DNA of 9,476 nucleotides from Bacillota bacterium (lineage in GTDB: Bacteria > Bacillota > Clostridia > Acetivibrionales > DSM-1351). Shown piece after piece: positions 1 through 6,365 of this stretch. The notes under the pieces were generated by a model that searched no databases, had not been told where the DNA came from, and worked only from the letters and a program-made list of their open reading frames with translations. The stretch covers positions 1 through 9,476 of the forward strand of contig JAEWST010000041.1 of assembly GCA_023398105.1 (NCBI GenBank), read 5' to 3'. The number at the start of each line of letters is the position of its first letter. Within the stretch, counting starts at the first letter, position 1. The translations under genes and the position numbers were made by a program.

Positions 1-242
1 ATTATTTAAGTGATTTATTCAAGAAAATTATTGATGATAATAAACTACCTTCTCTCAGATTGCACGATTTAAGACACACTTTTGCAAGTATAGCCAATGA
101 TTTAGGTACTAATTTATATGACATTAGCAAGGCTTTAGGACACTCACAGGTAGGTACTACAAGCCAAATATATACTCATATGTTTGACAAGACTCATAAG
201 AAGGCTATTAGTAAAATTGCTGATGTAATGACAGCTAAATAA
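1..242 (+). CDS. Tyrosine recombinase/integrase, C-terminal end only
   Basis: The reading frame is open from the left edge (first full codon at base 3) and ends at TAA 240-242, giving the last 79 residues. It shows the C-terminal catalytic signatures of phage and conjugative-element integrases: HDLRHTFAS (box II histidine and arginine), LGHSQVGTT (second histidine) and IYTH with the nucleophilic tyrosine. Such enzymes cut and rejoin DNA through a 3'-phosphotyrosine link to integrate or excise mobile elements. The N-terminal DNA-binding part and the first catalytic arginine lie outside the window. The visible part is undamaged, so the gene may be intact upstream. It suggests that an integrated element ends nearby, but I could not identify an attachment site. 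Family assignment is firm; the element type is unknown. Confidence 0.93.
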   Translation, partial: YLSDLFKKIIDDNKLPSLRLHDLRHTFASIANDLGTNLYDISKALGHSQVGTTSQIYTHMFDKTHKKAISKIADVMTAK

Positions 243-297
243 AATTTATAGATAAATATTTTAAGTGATGATATAATATTTTTGGAGGGATGTATTT

Positions 298-573
298 ATG
301 GAGGACAAGACTTTTGAACTTTTGACAAAGATGTATAGTGAGTTTTCAGAGTTTAGAACTGAAACAAATAGTAAGTTTAATAATATTGAAAAAAGATTAG
401 ACTCTATTGAGGGGCATGTTCTTAGGATTGAAAATAAGCAAAGTGATGATTCAACTGCTTTATATGATGGATATAATCAGACATTTGAAAATACTAATGA
501 AATAAAGAAAGATATTAAAGACATAAAGGAAACTTTAAATGTACACGAAGTAACCTTATTAAAGGTAAAATAG
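298..573 (+). CDS. Small coiled-coil protein of unknown function
   Basis: A 91-residue charged protein. The ATG at 298 follows a strong GGAGGG site (284-289) with 8-nt spacing, and a TATAAT lies at 272-277. The sequence is almost entirely helical. Residues of about 20-47 have heptad-like spacing (FRTETNSKFNNIEKRLDSIE) typical of a coiled coil, and a second helical stretch (EIKKDIKDIKETL) lies near the C terminus. There is no membrane segment, signal peptide or cysteine. Short proteins of this kind are common beside integrases in clostridial prophages and elements, but I know of no established function. It lies 55 bp after the integrase gene in the same direction and is closed by an intrinsic terminator, so it could be co-transcribed with the integrase or use its own promoter. 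Confidence 0.8.
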   Translation: MEDKTFELLTKMYSEFSEFRTETNSKFNNIEKRLDSIEGHVLRIENKQSDDSTALYDGYNQTFENTNEIKKDIKDIKETLNVHEVTLLKVK

Positions 574-576
574 AAC

Positions 577-602
577 AACCGCCAAGTAAGGCGGTTTTAT
601 TT
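577..602 (+). terminator. Intrinsic terminator after the coiled-coil gene
   Basis: AACCGCC (577-583) pairs perfectly with GGCGGTT (590-596) around a 6-nt loop, and a T-rich run (TTTTATTTT) follows. It starts 4 nt after the stop codon of the coiled-coil gene. The reverse strand reads GGCGGTTGTTCTATTTT, so the hairpin might also stop transcription from the minus-strand gene further right, less efficiently. Confidence 0.9.
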
Positions 603-666
603 TGCACATAATTAATTGATAATCACTATCAATTATCACATCTAAACACATATCTATGTTATCTGA

Positions 667-680
667 CGAACATATGTTCA
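667..680. promoter_or_regulatory. Candidate LexA (SOS) operator
   Basis: CGAACATATGTTCA contains the perfect 12-bp palindrome GAACATATGTTC and fits the Gram-positive SOS box (CGAAC-N4-GTTCG) except for the last base. LexA repressor binds this motif and is released after DNA damage. The nearest genes do not fit simple control: the coiled-coil gene ends before it, and the minus-strand gene starts about 450 bp away and reads toward it. The site is therefore either orphaned or serves an unrecognised short transcript. Confidence 0.6.
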
Positions 681-835
681 ACTTTTTGCATAATGTGAAA
701 CTATTGCTATTACTGCTTTGTAGAGGGTGCTAAAATAGATAAATTGTTTAGGTATGCCTGTAATTCTTGATATTAAAGCATTTGGTCGATACATTATACG
801 AAAGGTATTCATATTCTATTTATAATTTAGCTAGA

Positions 836-1135
836 TTATTTATGCAATAAATTAAACATCATCTTACAATCAAAAAGTCCTTGTTTATAAAAATATTTTT
901 GATAACCAACTAAGTAATTCCCCTGTATACTGTCAAGTTGATGAATTAAATCTGAAGATTCAGGGGGTATTACTTTTTCCAATTGCTTCAAAATATCATT
1001 GTATAGATAATAGAACTCTAAATATTCAGCCGAGTTACTGTATTCATTACTTAGCTCTTCTACCCTATTATCTATACTTGATAAAATAAAACTTCCAAAA
1101 TTACTGCTACTATTTGTTTTAGAACTAAAAGACAT
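836..1135 (-). CDS. Small helical protein of unknown function behind a structured leader
   Basis: A 99-residue protein read leftward, with its ATG at 1135-1133. The start is supported by GGAGGG on the minus strand (1149-1144), 8 nt before the ATG. The first 14 residues are serine-rich; the rest is acidic and helical, ending in an aromatic-rich stretch (GYQKYFYKQGLFDCKMMF). No signal peptide, membrane span or metal-binding motif is visible. The layout, with its GYQKYFYKQGLFD..MMF ending, recalls small Firmicutes proteins of the DUF6809 type, but this is a weak impression from memory. It is the only minus-strand gene here and has its own promoter and a long structured 5' leader that can hide its ribosome binding site. 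Its expression is therefore probably controlled at translation. Confidence 0.72.
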   Translation of the reverse strand: MSFSSKTNSSSNFGSFILSSIDNRVEELSNEYSNSAEYLEFYYLYNDILKQLEKVIPPESSDLIHQLDSIQGNYLVGYQKYFYKQGLFDCKMMFNLLHK

Positions 1136-1354
1136 ATATGATTCCCTCCAAATTTAAAATGGAGGGAAAATTAAAAAGTGCGAATAGGTATAACCCTACA
1201 CGCACTTATAATTGCAAAATTAAACAAAAGCAAGTATAATAATAACTGGTTGCTGTGGTGGACAAAGTCCATACGTGTAGGTGGTGTTTTCACCTACATG
1301 GGTTTCTAAGTGTTGGTAGCACTTAGAAATCATGGCAACTATTTAATTTTCCCT
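1136..1354 (-). ncRNA. Structured 5' leader, candidate translational riboswitch
   Basis: Read on the minus strand, the predicted transcript begins with the 5' arm (1354-1342) of a perfect 13-bp stem closed by its other arm at 1175-1163. Enclosed elements are a 12-pair hairpin (1301-1312/1320-1331, 7-nt loop), an 8-bp hairpin (1276-1283/1291-1298), GGAC-AAA-GTCC (1260-1270), a short stem GTTGC/GCAAC bracketing these (1249-1253/1335-1339), and a 7+4-bp hairpin (1176-1182/1201-1207). The last arm of the 13-bp stem overlaps the anti-Shine-Dalgarno segment (1168-1160), which alternatively pairs over 9 bp with 1150-1142, covering the GGAGGG site. The two folds exclude each other. I do not recognise a known aptamer class. 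An alternative is a structured RNA or transposon end unrelated to gene control. Confidence 0.6.
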
Positions 1355-1360
1355 ACAAAG

Positions 1361-1388
1361 ATTATATCATTATGGGATAATTTTGCAA
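1361..1388 (-). promoter_or_regulatory. Promoter for the minus-strand leader and 99-aa gene
   Basis: On the minus strand, TTGCAA (1388-1383) lies 16 bp before a perfect TATAAT (1366-1361). The predicted start of transcription is near 1354, exactly where the 5' arm of the 13-bp leader stem begins. This coincidence supports both the promoter and the leader model. Confidence 0.65.
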
Positions 1389-1653
1389 GATATTTATGTT
1401 TTATTACATTTGTAATCAAAAAATCTTTTATTTGGTATCGTCCTCTTATTTTTAAATATTTTATATTATTTACCCACATTAAATAGCTAATATTTCAGAA
1501 TTAGCCTTTATTTTTATCTAGTAGTATAGAAACATTGCCATAATATAAAAATGGATTTTAACCTCTATTTTCTAATGTTTTAATAGAAATTAAGATATAA
1601 ATATTTGATTGTATAGAGGTTATAAATATGATAATAGATAAAATTACTTATTG
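1380..1653. other. AT-rich intergenic stretch with a 10-bp inverted repeat
   Basis: No gene is supported. The main feature is the inverted repeat TAACCTCTAT/ATAGAGGTTA (1559-1568 and 1613-1622) enclosing a smaller hairpin TTTCTA/TAGAAA (1569-1574/1584-1589). It ends about 30 bp before the -35 box of the nuclease gene, so it could be an operator or a small structured element. Confidence 0.4.
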
Positions 1654-1682
1654 TTGAAACAAATTGTATTAGAGTATATAAT
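1654..1682 (+). promoter_or_regulatory. Sigma-A type promoter of the Mrr-like nuclease gene
   Basis: TTGAAA (1654-1659) and a perfect TATAAT (1677-1682) are separated by exactly 17 bp. Transcription would start near 1689. That is downstream of the upstream in-frame TTG at 1651 and just before the GAGGTG ribosome site (1702-1707), which supports the ATG at 1714 as the true start. Confidence 0.8.
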
Positions 1683-1713
1683 TGGAATAAATATCGTTAA
1701 TGAGGTGAATAGA

Positions 1714-3048
1714 ATGACATTTGAAAATACGGATATAGTTAAAATAATAGACGTGGAATATTTTGATTCACTTAATGAAAAGTTAGAGAGAGGGGATTTG
1801 ATATTAAGTGATAACAGTATTAGGTTTATTGGTTACAAGGATATAGATATTAAAGGAGATTACGACGGATTTAGAACAGTAAGGCACTTCTATAATGATG
1901 ATGGTTATAAGTGGAACAAAAATCAAATATTACTTTGTATATGTGTACATGGCATTAAATATTTTAATATTCAGAAGTCTAGCATACCTAAGATTGATGA
2001 ATACTTTAAAAAGATTAACGATGATATTATCCTAAAAAGCATAGAGTATACAAAAAAAATAGAATTGAAAGTTAAAGAGTTAGCTACCAGTCAATATGAA
2101 TTGTTTAGTAATTTCTTAAATATATCGGAGATTCAGAGAATATTCTTAGTTCCATATAATATAATTGCATTTGAAACTATGCTTTATAGTAATACTTGTA
2201 TTAGAGATAATATGCTTTTAAGTTCACAAGATGATAGGGATACAATTGATTGTAAGACTATACTTGATAATATAGCAGATAGCATTGATAACTTTACTCA
2301 AATGTCAAAAATTCTAAATAGAAAGACTGTATTTGAGAGTATTGATGACTGTATATGTACAACTTGGACTATATTATGTATTTTATCTATTCAAGAATAC
2401 TCTAAATTATGGAGTAATAGTTATGGACATTTTTTTGAGAACATTTATGACTTATCATTAGTTGAATGTATTAAAATTTTTTGCTCAATTGATGATTTTG
2501 ATACAGAGAATTATCTTTACTCAAGTCTGTTTGTATACTATCTAATGAGTAAAGAGAAATTTATTGATAACTCAAACTTCTTAAAATGCAATGCTGAATA
2601 CATAGAGATTTACAATTATGAAATAGAAGAAATTAAACTAAGTAAATTTGAATCTAATCTAAAGAAACAATCAATTACTAGGGAGTATTCAATTGATGAT
2701 GTTGATTTAATGGGCGGACATGAATTCGAAAATTTTGTCTCACTTATGTTTTCAAAATTAGGTTATTCCACCATTGTAACGAAAGCTTCTGGAGACCAAG
2801 GTATTGATGTTATTGCAGAAAAAAACGGTAAGAAAATAGGCATCCAAGCAAAATGTTATTCTAGTGCTGTAACTAATTCTGCTATTCAGGAAGTTGTAGC
2901 AGGGGTTAATCATTATAATCTTGACAAAGCTATTGTTGTTACAAATAACTATTTTACAAAGTCAGCTCAGGAGCTTGCTGAATCTAATAATGTAGTCCTT
3001 TGGGATAGGAATATGTTGAAAGAGAAAATGATTGACGTTTTTTCATAA
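1714..3048 (+). CDS. Mrr-type restriction endonuclease-like protein with unknown N-terminal region
   Basis: A 444-residue protein. The ATG at 1714 was chosen because GAGGTG sits 6 nt upstream and a good promoter ends at 1682; the open frame itself reaches back to a TTG at 1651. Residues of about 333-440 match the Mrr-cat/restriction endonuclease family (PF04471): GHEFE (E339 on the first helix), SGDQGIDVI (D365), and GIQAKC giving the Q378-x-K380 pair of a PD-(D/E)xK active site. These are followed by the conserved IVVTNNYFTKSAQELA and LWDR stretches. All expected catalytic residues are present, so it probably cuts DNA. In this family such domains act in type IV or other restriction systems that attack foreign or modified DNA. 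The first 330 residues are unrecognised, have no clear membrane span, and may sense the target. It sits among recombinases and a CRISPR locus, which fits a defence role; the exact substrate is unknown. Confidence 0.85.
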   Translation: MTFENTDIVKIIDVEYFDSLNEKLERGDLILSDNSIRFIGYKDIDIKGDYDGFRTVRHFYNDDGYKWNKNQILLCICVHGIKYFNIQKSSIPKIDEYFKKINDDIILKSIEYTKKIELKVKELATSQYELFSNFLNISEIQRIFLVPYNIIAFETMLYSNTCIRDNMLLSSQDDRDTIDCKTILDNIADSIDNFTQMSKILNRKTVFESIDDCICTTWTILCILSIQEYSKLWSNSYGHFFENIYDLSLVECIKIFCSIDDFDTENYLYSSLFVYYLMSKEKFIDNSNFLKCNAEYIEIYNYEIEEIKLSKFESNLKKQSITREYSIDDVDLMGGHEFENFVSLMFSKLGYSTIVTKASGDQGIDVIAEKNGKKIGIQAKCYSSAVTNSAIQEVVAGVNHYNLDKAIVVTNNYFTKSAQELAESNNVVLWDRNMLKEKMIDVFS

Positions 3049-3058
3049 AGTCATATTT

Positions 3059-3105
3059 AAAACTAATATTATTACAATCAAAAACAAATCTAAACTATTA
3101 GTTTT
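3059..3105. repeat. 10-bp inverted repeat between nuclease and recombinase-like genes
   Basis: AAAACTAATA (3059-3068) pairs perfectly with TATTAGTTTT (3096-3105) across a 27-nt loop, starting 11 nt after the nuclease gene's stop codon. The second arm ends in TTTT, so it may be a weak terminator. It could also be an operator for the following gene. Confidence 0.4.
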
Positions 3106-3159
3106 GGATATGTATCGGTATTAAAATTGTTAAGATAATAAATAGGGGGCTTTATTATT

Positions 3160-4203
3160 ATGGGTATATATGAAGAATTGACAGAAGTAATAAATTCTTT
3201 TGGTAGTAAATTGACAGAATGGCAATATAATAGCTATATTCCTAAATTGAGAGATTATTTTATTGAATATGTAATGGAAAATATGAAGGAAGTAAAAAAT
3301 GTTGAAACATTATTCAAGCATGAACTGACAAGAAGTCATTTGATAAAAAGCACAGAATTTTATATTATTAGAAATGAAAATGTAAAAAGCAAAAGTGCAA
3401 TTGACGATTTTCTAATTGCTTTAAACCAGTTATTTGAGTTAGAGATTAATAATAGGTACTATAACCAAAACCTTGAAAATATTAGACCATTTATGAAATT
3501 AAATACTGAGATAGAAGAGGATTTAATTACTCAAGGAATAAATCTAAAAGGTAAAGAGCCACGTCCGTCAATAAATAGAAATCAATTTATATTTATTTTG
3601 GAACGATTGGCTGGTATTGGAGAAAGTTTTACACAACTACAAATTAAAATTATTATAAAATTAGTACTCTTATATGGATTGAAACCTGAAAGAATAATTG
3701 ATTTTAATATTTTGGATTTTAAAATTGATGAAAGAGTTTTAAATGTGAAATATAATGATAATCCAAATAGATATATAAAATTAGAATTATCTAATTCGTT
3801 ATATAAAGATTTAGTAGAACATTCTAAATTGAGAGCTAATATAATTGGTGACAATAATTTGTTTGTAAAAACTAAAGGCAAAAAAATAACACATTCATAT
3901 TTAAAAAATTATTTAGATATCGTAAGAGATGACTACTATAAAAAATATCCACATGAAAAATTCGGAAAAGCTGAGGATAATAATCAATTTACTTTTACGG
4001 GATTGGCAAAATATTCTGTTATTAACATGATTTTAGATGGAATGAATCAATCAATAATAATGGATTTAACTGGTTTTGAAGATGATGTATTTGGATATTG
4101 CCAAGAAGAAGTTAATAAAATAAAGGCGGTTTCTAAAGATAGATATATAAATTCTAACATTAGAGGTATTGAAACATATGATTTGATTTGTAATTTAAAA
4201 TGA
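3160..4203 (+). CDS. Tyrosine recombinase-like protein with degenerate active site
   Basis: A 347-residue protein starting at ATG 3160 behind AGGGGG (3144-3149). Its plan follows a tyrosine integrase: an N-terminal helical SAM-like half (about 1-125), then a catalytic-domain-like half. LLYGLKPERIIDFNILDF (171-187) lines up with the box I region usually reading TGLRxSEL, with lysine at the arginine position. FTGLAKYSV (279-287) lines up with HDLRHTFA, with the box II histidine and arginine replaced. DLTGFEDDVFGYC (302-314) lines up with the LGH...Y region, with the histidine replaced and a tyrosine at 313 possibly off register. These alignments were made by eye. If right, the protein probably keeps the fold and DNA binding but cannot carry out normal strand exchange. 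It may be an accessory or regulatory DNA-binding protein of a mobile element. No frameshift or stop is visible. Confidence 0.6.
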   Translation: MGIYEELTEVINSFGSKLTEWQYNSYIPKLRDYFIEYVMENMKEVKNVETLFKHELTRSHLIKSTEFYIIRNENVKSKSAIDDFLIALNQLFELEINNRYYNQNLENIRPFMKLNTEIEEDLITQGINLKGKEPRPSINRNQFIFILERLAGIGESFTQLQIKIIIKLVLLYGLKPERIIDFNILDFKIDERVLNVKYNDNPNRYIKLELSNSLYKDLVEHSKLRANIIGDNNLFVKTKGKKITHSYLKNYLDIVRDDYYKKYPHEKFGKAEDNNQFTFTGLAKYSVINMILDGMNQSIIMDLTGFEDDVFGYCQEEVNKIKAVSKDRYINSNIRGIETYDLICNLK

Positions 4204-4227
4204 TATATTGCAAACGAAACCAATTCA

Positions 4228-4345
4228 TTTTGTTTACAAATTATTAATACTCTCATTTACCCATTTTTAACAGAAAAACATGGGTTTGAGGGTATTTTTA
4301 TTAAATAAAATGTAAAAGAAATTATTTATACCTTTTTGTTTACAA
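4228..4345 (+). repeat. Two direct copies of TTTTGTTTACAA flanking the terminator
   Basis: Identical 12-bp copies lie at 4228-4239 and 4334-4345, 106 bp apart. The second overlaps the -35 region of the serine recombinase promoter. The core TTGTTTACAA is nearly self-complementary, so the copies could be binding sites for a regulator or for one of the adjacent recombinases. Confidence 0.5.
4246..4302 (+). terminator. Intrinsic terminator after the recombinase-like gene
   Basis: An interrupted long hairpin: AATAC/GTATT, CTCA/TGAG and ACCCAT/ATGGGT arms with one wobble pair and a small internal loop, followed by TTTTTATT. It begins 42 nt after the stop codon and separates the recombinase-like gene from the serine recombinase promoter. 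Confidence 0.8.
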
Positions 4346-4367
4346 GTAGAATTGTTTATGGTAATAT
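4339..4367 (+). promoter_or_regulatory. Promoter of the serine recombinase gene
   Basis: TTTACA (4339-4344) and TAATAT (4362-4367) are separated by 17 bp, about 20 bp before the GGGAGG ribosome site. The -35 overlaps the second copy of the repeated TTTTGTTTACAA motif, which suggests control at this site. Confidence 0.55.
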
Positions 4368-4403
4368 ATATAAAGTAAATAATATATGGGAGGTTATAAC
4401 AAT

Positions 4404-5000
4404 ATGATTTATGGATATGCTAGATGCTCAACAAATGAAACTAAGCAGGATATAACAAGGCAAACAAGAGAATTGAAGTCAATGGGAGTAACTGAGAATA
4501 ATATATATTTTGAATATGAATCTGGAACTAAGGCAGATAGAGAACAATTGAAGAGGTTAATGGATAAGGTTGAATCTGGTGATACTATTGTAGCAACTGA
4601 GGTATCAAGAATCACACGTTCAACAAAACAGCTATGTGAGATTATAGAGTATGCTAAGACCAAGAAAATAAAGCTGATATTAGGAAATTTTGTAGTTGAT
4701 TGTAGTAAGGACTTAGACCCAATGACTGAAGGTATGCTGAAAATGATGGGAGTATTCAGCGAACTTGAAAGAAACATGATAAGTCAAAGGGTTAAAAGTG
4801 GTATGGCTAATGCTAAAGCTAAAGGTTCTATTGTTGGAAGACCTAAAACATCTATAGAAGATATTCCAGTAAACGTAATAAAGGCTTATGACCTATTAAA
4901 GAATGGTAAGATAAATAAAACTGAATGTGCTAGAATGTGTGATATATCAAGACCAAGTTTAGATAAATATATAAATCTTATAAAAGAAAATATAATCTAA
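4404..5000 (+). CDS. Small serine recombinase (resolvase/invertase family)
   Basis: The ATG at 4404 gives a 198-residue protein and lies 10 nt after GGGAGG (4388-4393). An in-frame ATG at 4386 overlaps that ribosome site and is unlikely to be used. MIYGYARCST carries the catalytic serine (S9) in the usual Y-x-R-x-ST context. SRITRSTKQL (68-77) matches the conserved R-x-x-R-S catalytic region. FSELERNMISQRVKSGMANAKAKG (118-141) is the long E helix used for dimerisation and DNA contact, ending in GRP. Residues of about 170-192 form a Hin-like C-terminal helix-turn-helix (ECARMCDISRPSLDKYI). Length and order match resolvases and DNA invertases, not IS607 TnpA, which has its helix-turn-helix at the N terminus. 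It ends 87 bp before the Cas12f gene in the same direction. No inversion or resolution site was recognised. Confidence 0.92.
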   Translation: MIYGYARCSTNETKQDITRQTRELKSMGVTENNIYFEYESGTKADREQLKRLMDKVESGDTIVATEVSRITRSTKQLCEIIEYAKTKKIKLILGNFVVDCSKDLDPMTEGMLKMMGVFSELERNMISQRVKSGMANAKAKGSIVGRPKTSIEDIPVNVIKAYDLLKNGKINKTECARMCDISRPSLDKYINLIKENII

Positions 5001-5058
5001 TAATAATATATTTCATAAAAAATGAAGGAATTTAGATAAATTACAAGAATATGTAATG

Positions 5059-5090
5059 TATAATTCTAAAATGATTATGAGGAAAATATG
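5059..5090 (+). promoter_or_regulatory. Probable -10 box and ribosome site of cas12f
   Basis: A perfect TATAAT lies at 5059-5064, about 25 bp before the start codon, but no good -35 is seen at normal spacing. The ribosome site GAGGA (5079-5083) is only 4 nt from the ATG at 5088, closer than usual. Weak translation, or partial read-through from the serine recombinase gene, is possible. Confidence 0.45.
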
Positions 5091-6335
5091 ATAACTGTAA
5101 GAAAACTCAAAATATTAATAGATGGGGAAAATAGAAACGAGAGCTATAAGTTTATTAGAGACTCAATTTATGCTCAATACTTAGCATTAAATAAAGCTAT
5201 GAGCTATTTGGGAACAGCTTACTTAAGTAGGGATAAAGAGATTTTCAAAGAAGCTATTAAATCACTTAACAATAGCAATCCTATTTTTGATAATATTAAT
5301 TTTGGTAAAGGAATTGATACTAAAAGTTCAGTAAATCAAACTGTAAAAAAACATATTCAAGCAGATATAAAAAATGGTCTTGCTAAGGGAGAACGAAGTA
5401 TACGGAATTATAAAAGGGATTATCCATTAATGACTCGAGGAAGGGATTTGAAATTCTATTATAGTGATACTAATTTAACTAAAGTCAAAGTTAAATGGGT
5501 TAATGGAATAATTTTTGATATAATTTTAGGCAAAGAATATAATAAGAATGATTTAGAATTAAGAAGTTTTTTAAATCAAGTTATAAATAAAGAGTATAAG
5601 ATATCTCAGAGTTCAATTTGCTTTGATAAACATAATAGACTTATTCTAAACTTATCAGTTAATATTACAGATAACACTCCTAGTGAAATTGTTAAAGGGA
5701 AAATCGTTGGAGTAGATTTAGGAATGAAAATTCCTGCATATGTAACTTTAAATGATTCAGAATATATAGGAAAATCTATTGGTGATATAAATGATTTCTT
5801 GAAGGTGCGAAAACAATTCAAAGAAAGAAAAGAAAGACTCCAAAAGCAGTTAGCAATCAATAAGGGTGGAAAAGGTAGAGTTAAAAAAATGCAACTCATG
5901 GATGCATTTACTGATAAAGAAAAGAATTTTGCTAATACATACAATCATGGCGTTAGTAAAGCGATAATCAACTTTGCAAAGAAATATAAAGCAGAACAAA
6001 TTAATGTAGAATTTCTAGCACTTGCTGATAGCGAAAAAGAGATTTTGTCTAGTACAATAAGATATTGGAGTTATTACCAGCTTCAGCAAATGATTGAATA
6101 CAAAGCAAATAGGGAAGGGATTACTGTAAAATATGTTGACCCATATTTAACATCCCAGACGTGCAGTAAATGTGGTAATTATGAAGTTGGTCAGAGAATT
6201 AACCAAGAGTTATTTGAATGTAAGCTTTGTGGTAATAAAATGAATGCAGATAGAAATGCATCATTCAATATTGCAAGGTCTACAAAGTACATAAGCTCAA
6301 AGGAGGAGAGTGATTTTTATAAACAATTAAAATAA
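5088..6335 (+). CDS. cas12f: Cas12f (type V-F) miniature CRISPR effector nuclease
   Basis: A 415-residue RNA-guided DNA nuclease, very small for Cas12 and near the 422 aa of AsCas12f1. The start MITVRKLKI resembles the opening beta strand of the wedge domain in related enzymes. The N-terminal half (about 1-195) corresponds to wedge and REC parts and lacks a zinc finger. The C-terminal half is the split RuvC nuclease: IVGVDLG (D210), INVEFL (E308) and NADRN (D388), all three catalytic acids present. The target-nucleic-acid-binding zinc finger has C359, C362, C378 and C381 (TSQTCSKCG ... FECKLCG). The 240-270 basic stretch is probably the bridge-helix/RuvC region. TnpB transposon proteins share this plan, but a tracrRNA-like region and a CRISPR array directly downstream on the same strand identify it as Cas12f. 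Family members work as asymmetric dimers on one guide. From memory, size and D210 agree with RhCas12f1, reported to use a C-rich PAM; identity is not verified. Confidence 0.93.
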   Translation: MITVRKLKILIDGENRNESYKFIRDSIYAQYLALNKAMSYLGTAYLSRDKEIFKEAIKSLNNSNPIFDNINFGKGIDTKSSVNQTVKKHIQADIKNGLAKGERSIRNYKRDYPLMTRGRDLKFYYSDTNLTKVKVKWVNGIIFDIILGKEYNKNDLELRSFLNQVINKEYKISQSSICFDKHNRLILNLSVNITDNTPSEIVKGKIVGVDLGMKIPAYVTLNDSEYIGKSIGDINDFLKVRKQFKERKERLQKQLAINKGGKGRVKKMQLMDAFTDKEKNFANTYNHGVSKAIINFAKKYKAEQINVEFLALADSEKEILSSTIRYWSYYQLQQMIEYKANREGITVKYVDPYLTSQTCSKCGNYEVGQRINQELFECKLCGNKMNADRNASFNIARSTKYISSKEESDFYKQLK

Positions 6336-6365
6336 AGTATGTTTCTGTACATAGATAAATATTTT

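Larger units (their letters stand above)
574..835. other. Gene-poor stretch with terminator, inverted repeat and SOS box
   Basis: No convincing gene lies in these 262 bp. It holds the terminator at 577-602, a 9-bp perfect inverted repeat TAATTGATA/TATCAATTA (613-621 and 627-635, 5-nt loop), and the LexA-type palindrome at 667-680. The only start-like frame after the palindrome is a 23-codon ATG frame from 754, with no recognisable product. The stretch may be the remains of an SOS-controlled gene or the flank of the minus-strand gene. Confidence 0.5.

Noticed and set aside
613..635. Inverted repeat TAATTGATA/TATCAATTA as a terminator
   Set aside because: The stem is entirely weak pairs except two, and neither strand has a T-run after it.
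754..825. 23-codon ATG frame downstream of the SOS box
   Set aside because: Too short, no good ribosome site at proper spacing, and no recognisable product; noted only as a possible gene remnant.
1163..1354. Retron msr-msd RNA or known ribozyme
   Set aside because: The complementary ends recall retron a1/a2 arms, and a short run resembles part of a pistol ribozyme, but there is no reverse transcriptase gene and the remaining conserved ribozyme elements are missing.
1628..1657. Nine-codon ATG frame as leader peptide of the nuclease gene
   Set aside because: It starts upstream of the predicted promoter (1654-1682) and would not be on the main transcript.
3582..3881. Minus-strand 99-codon frame inside the recombinase-like gene
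   Set aside because: A shadow of the plus-strand gene, with no ribosome site; the same applies to minus-strand frames at 4047-4256, 4409-4777 and 5606-5944 and the plus frame at 8718-8903.
5088..6335. IS605/IS607 TnpB transposon protein
   Set aside because: The domain plan is shared with TnpB, but a matched tracrRNA-like region and a CRISPR array follow immediately, there is no TnpA of the IS605 or IS607 type, and no transposon ends were seen.
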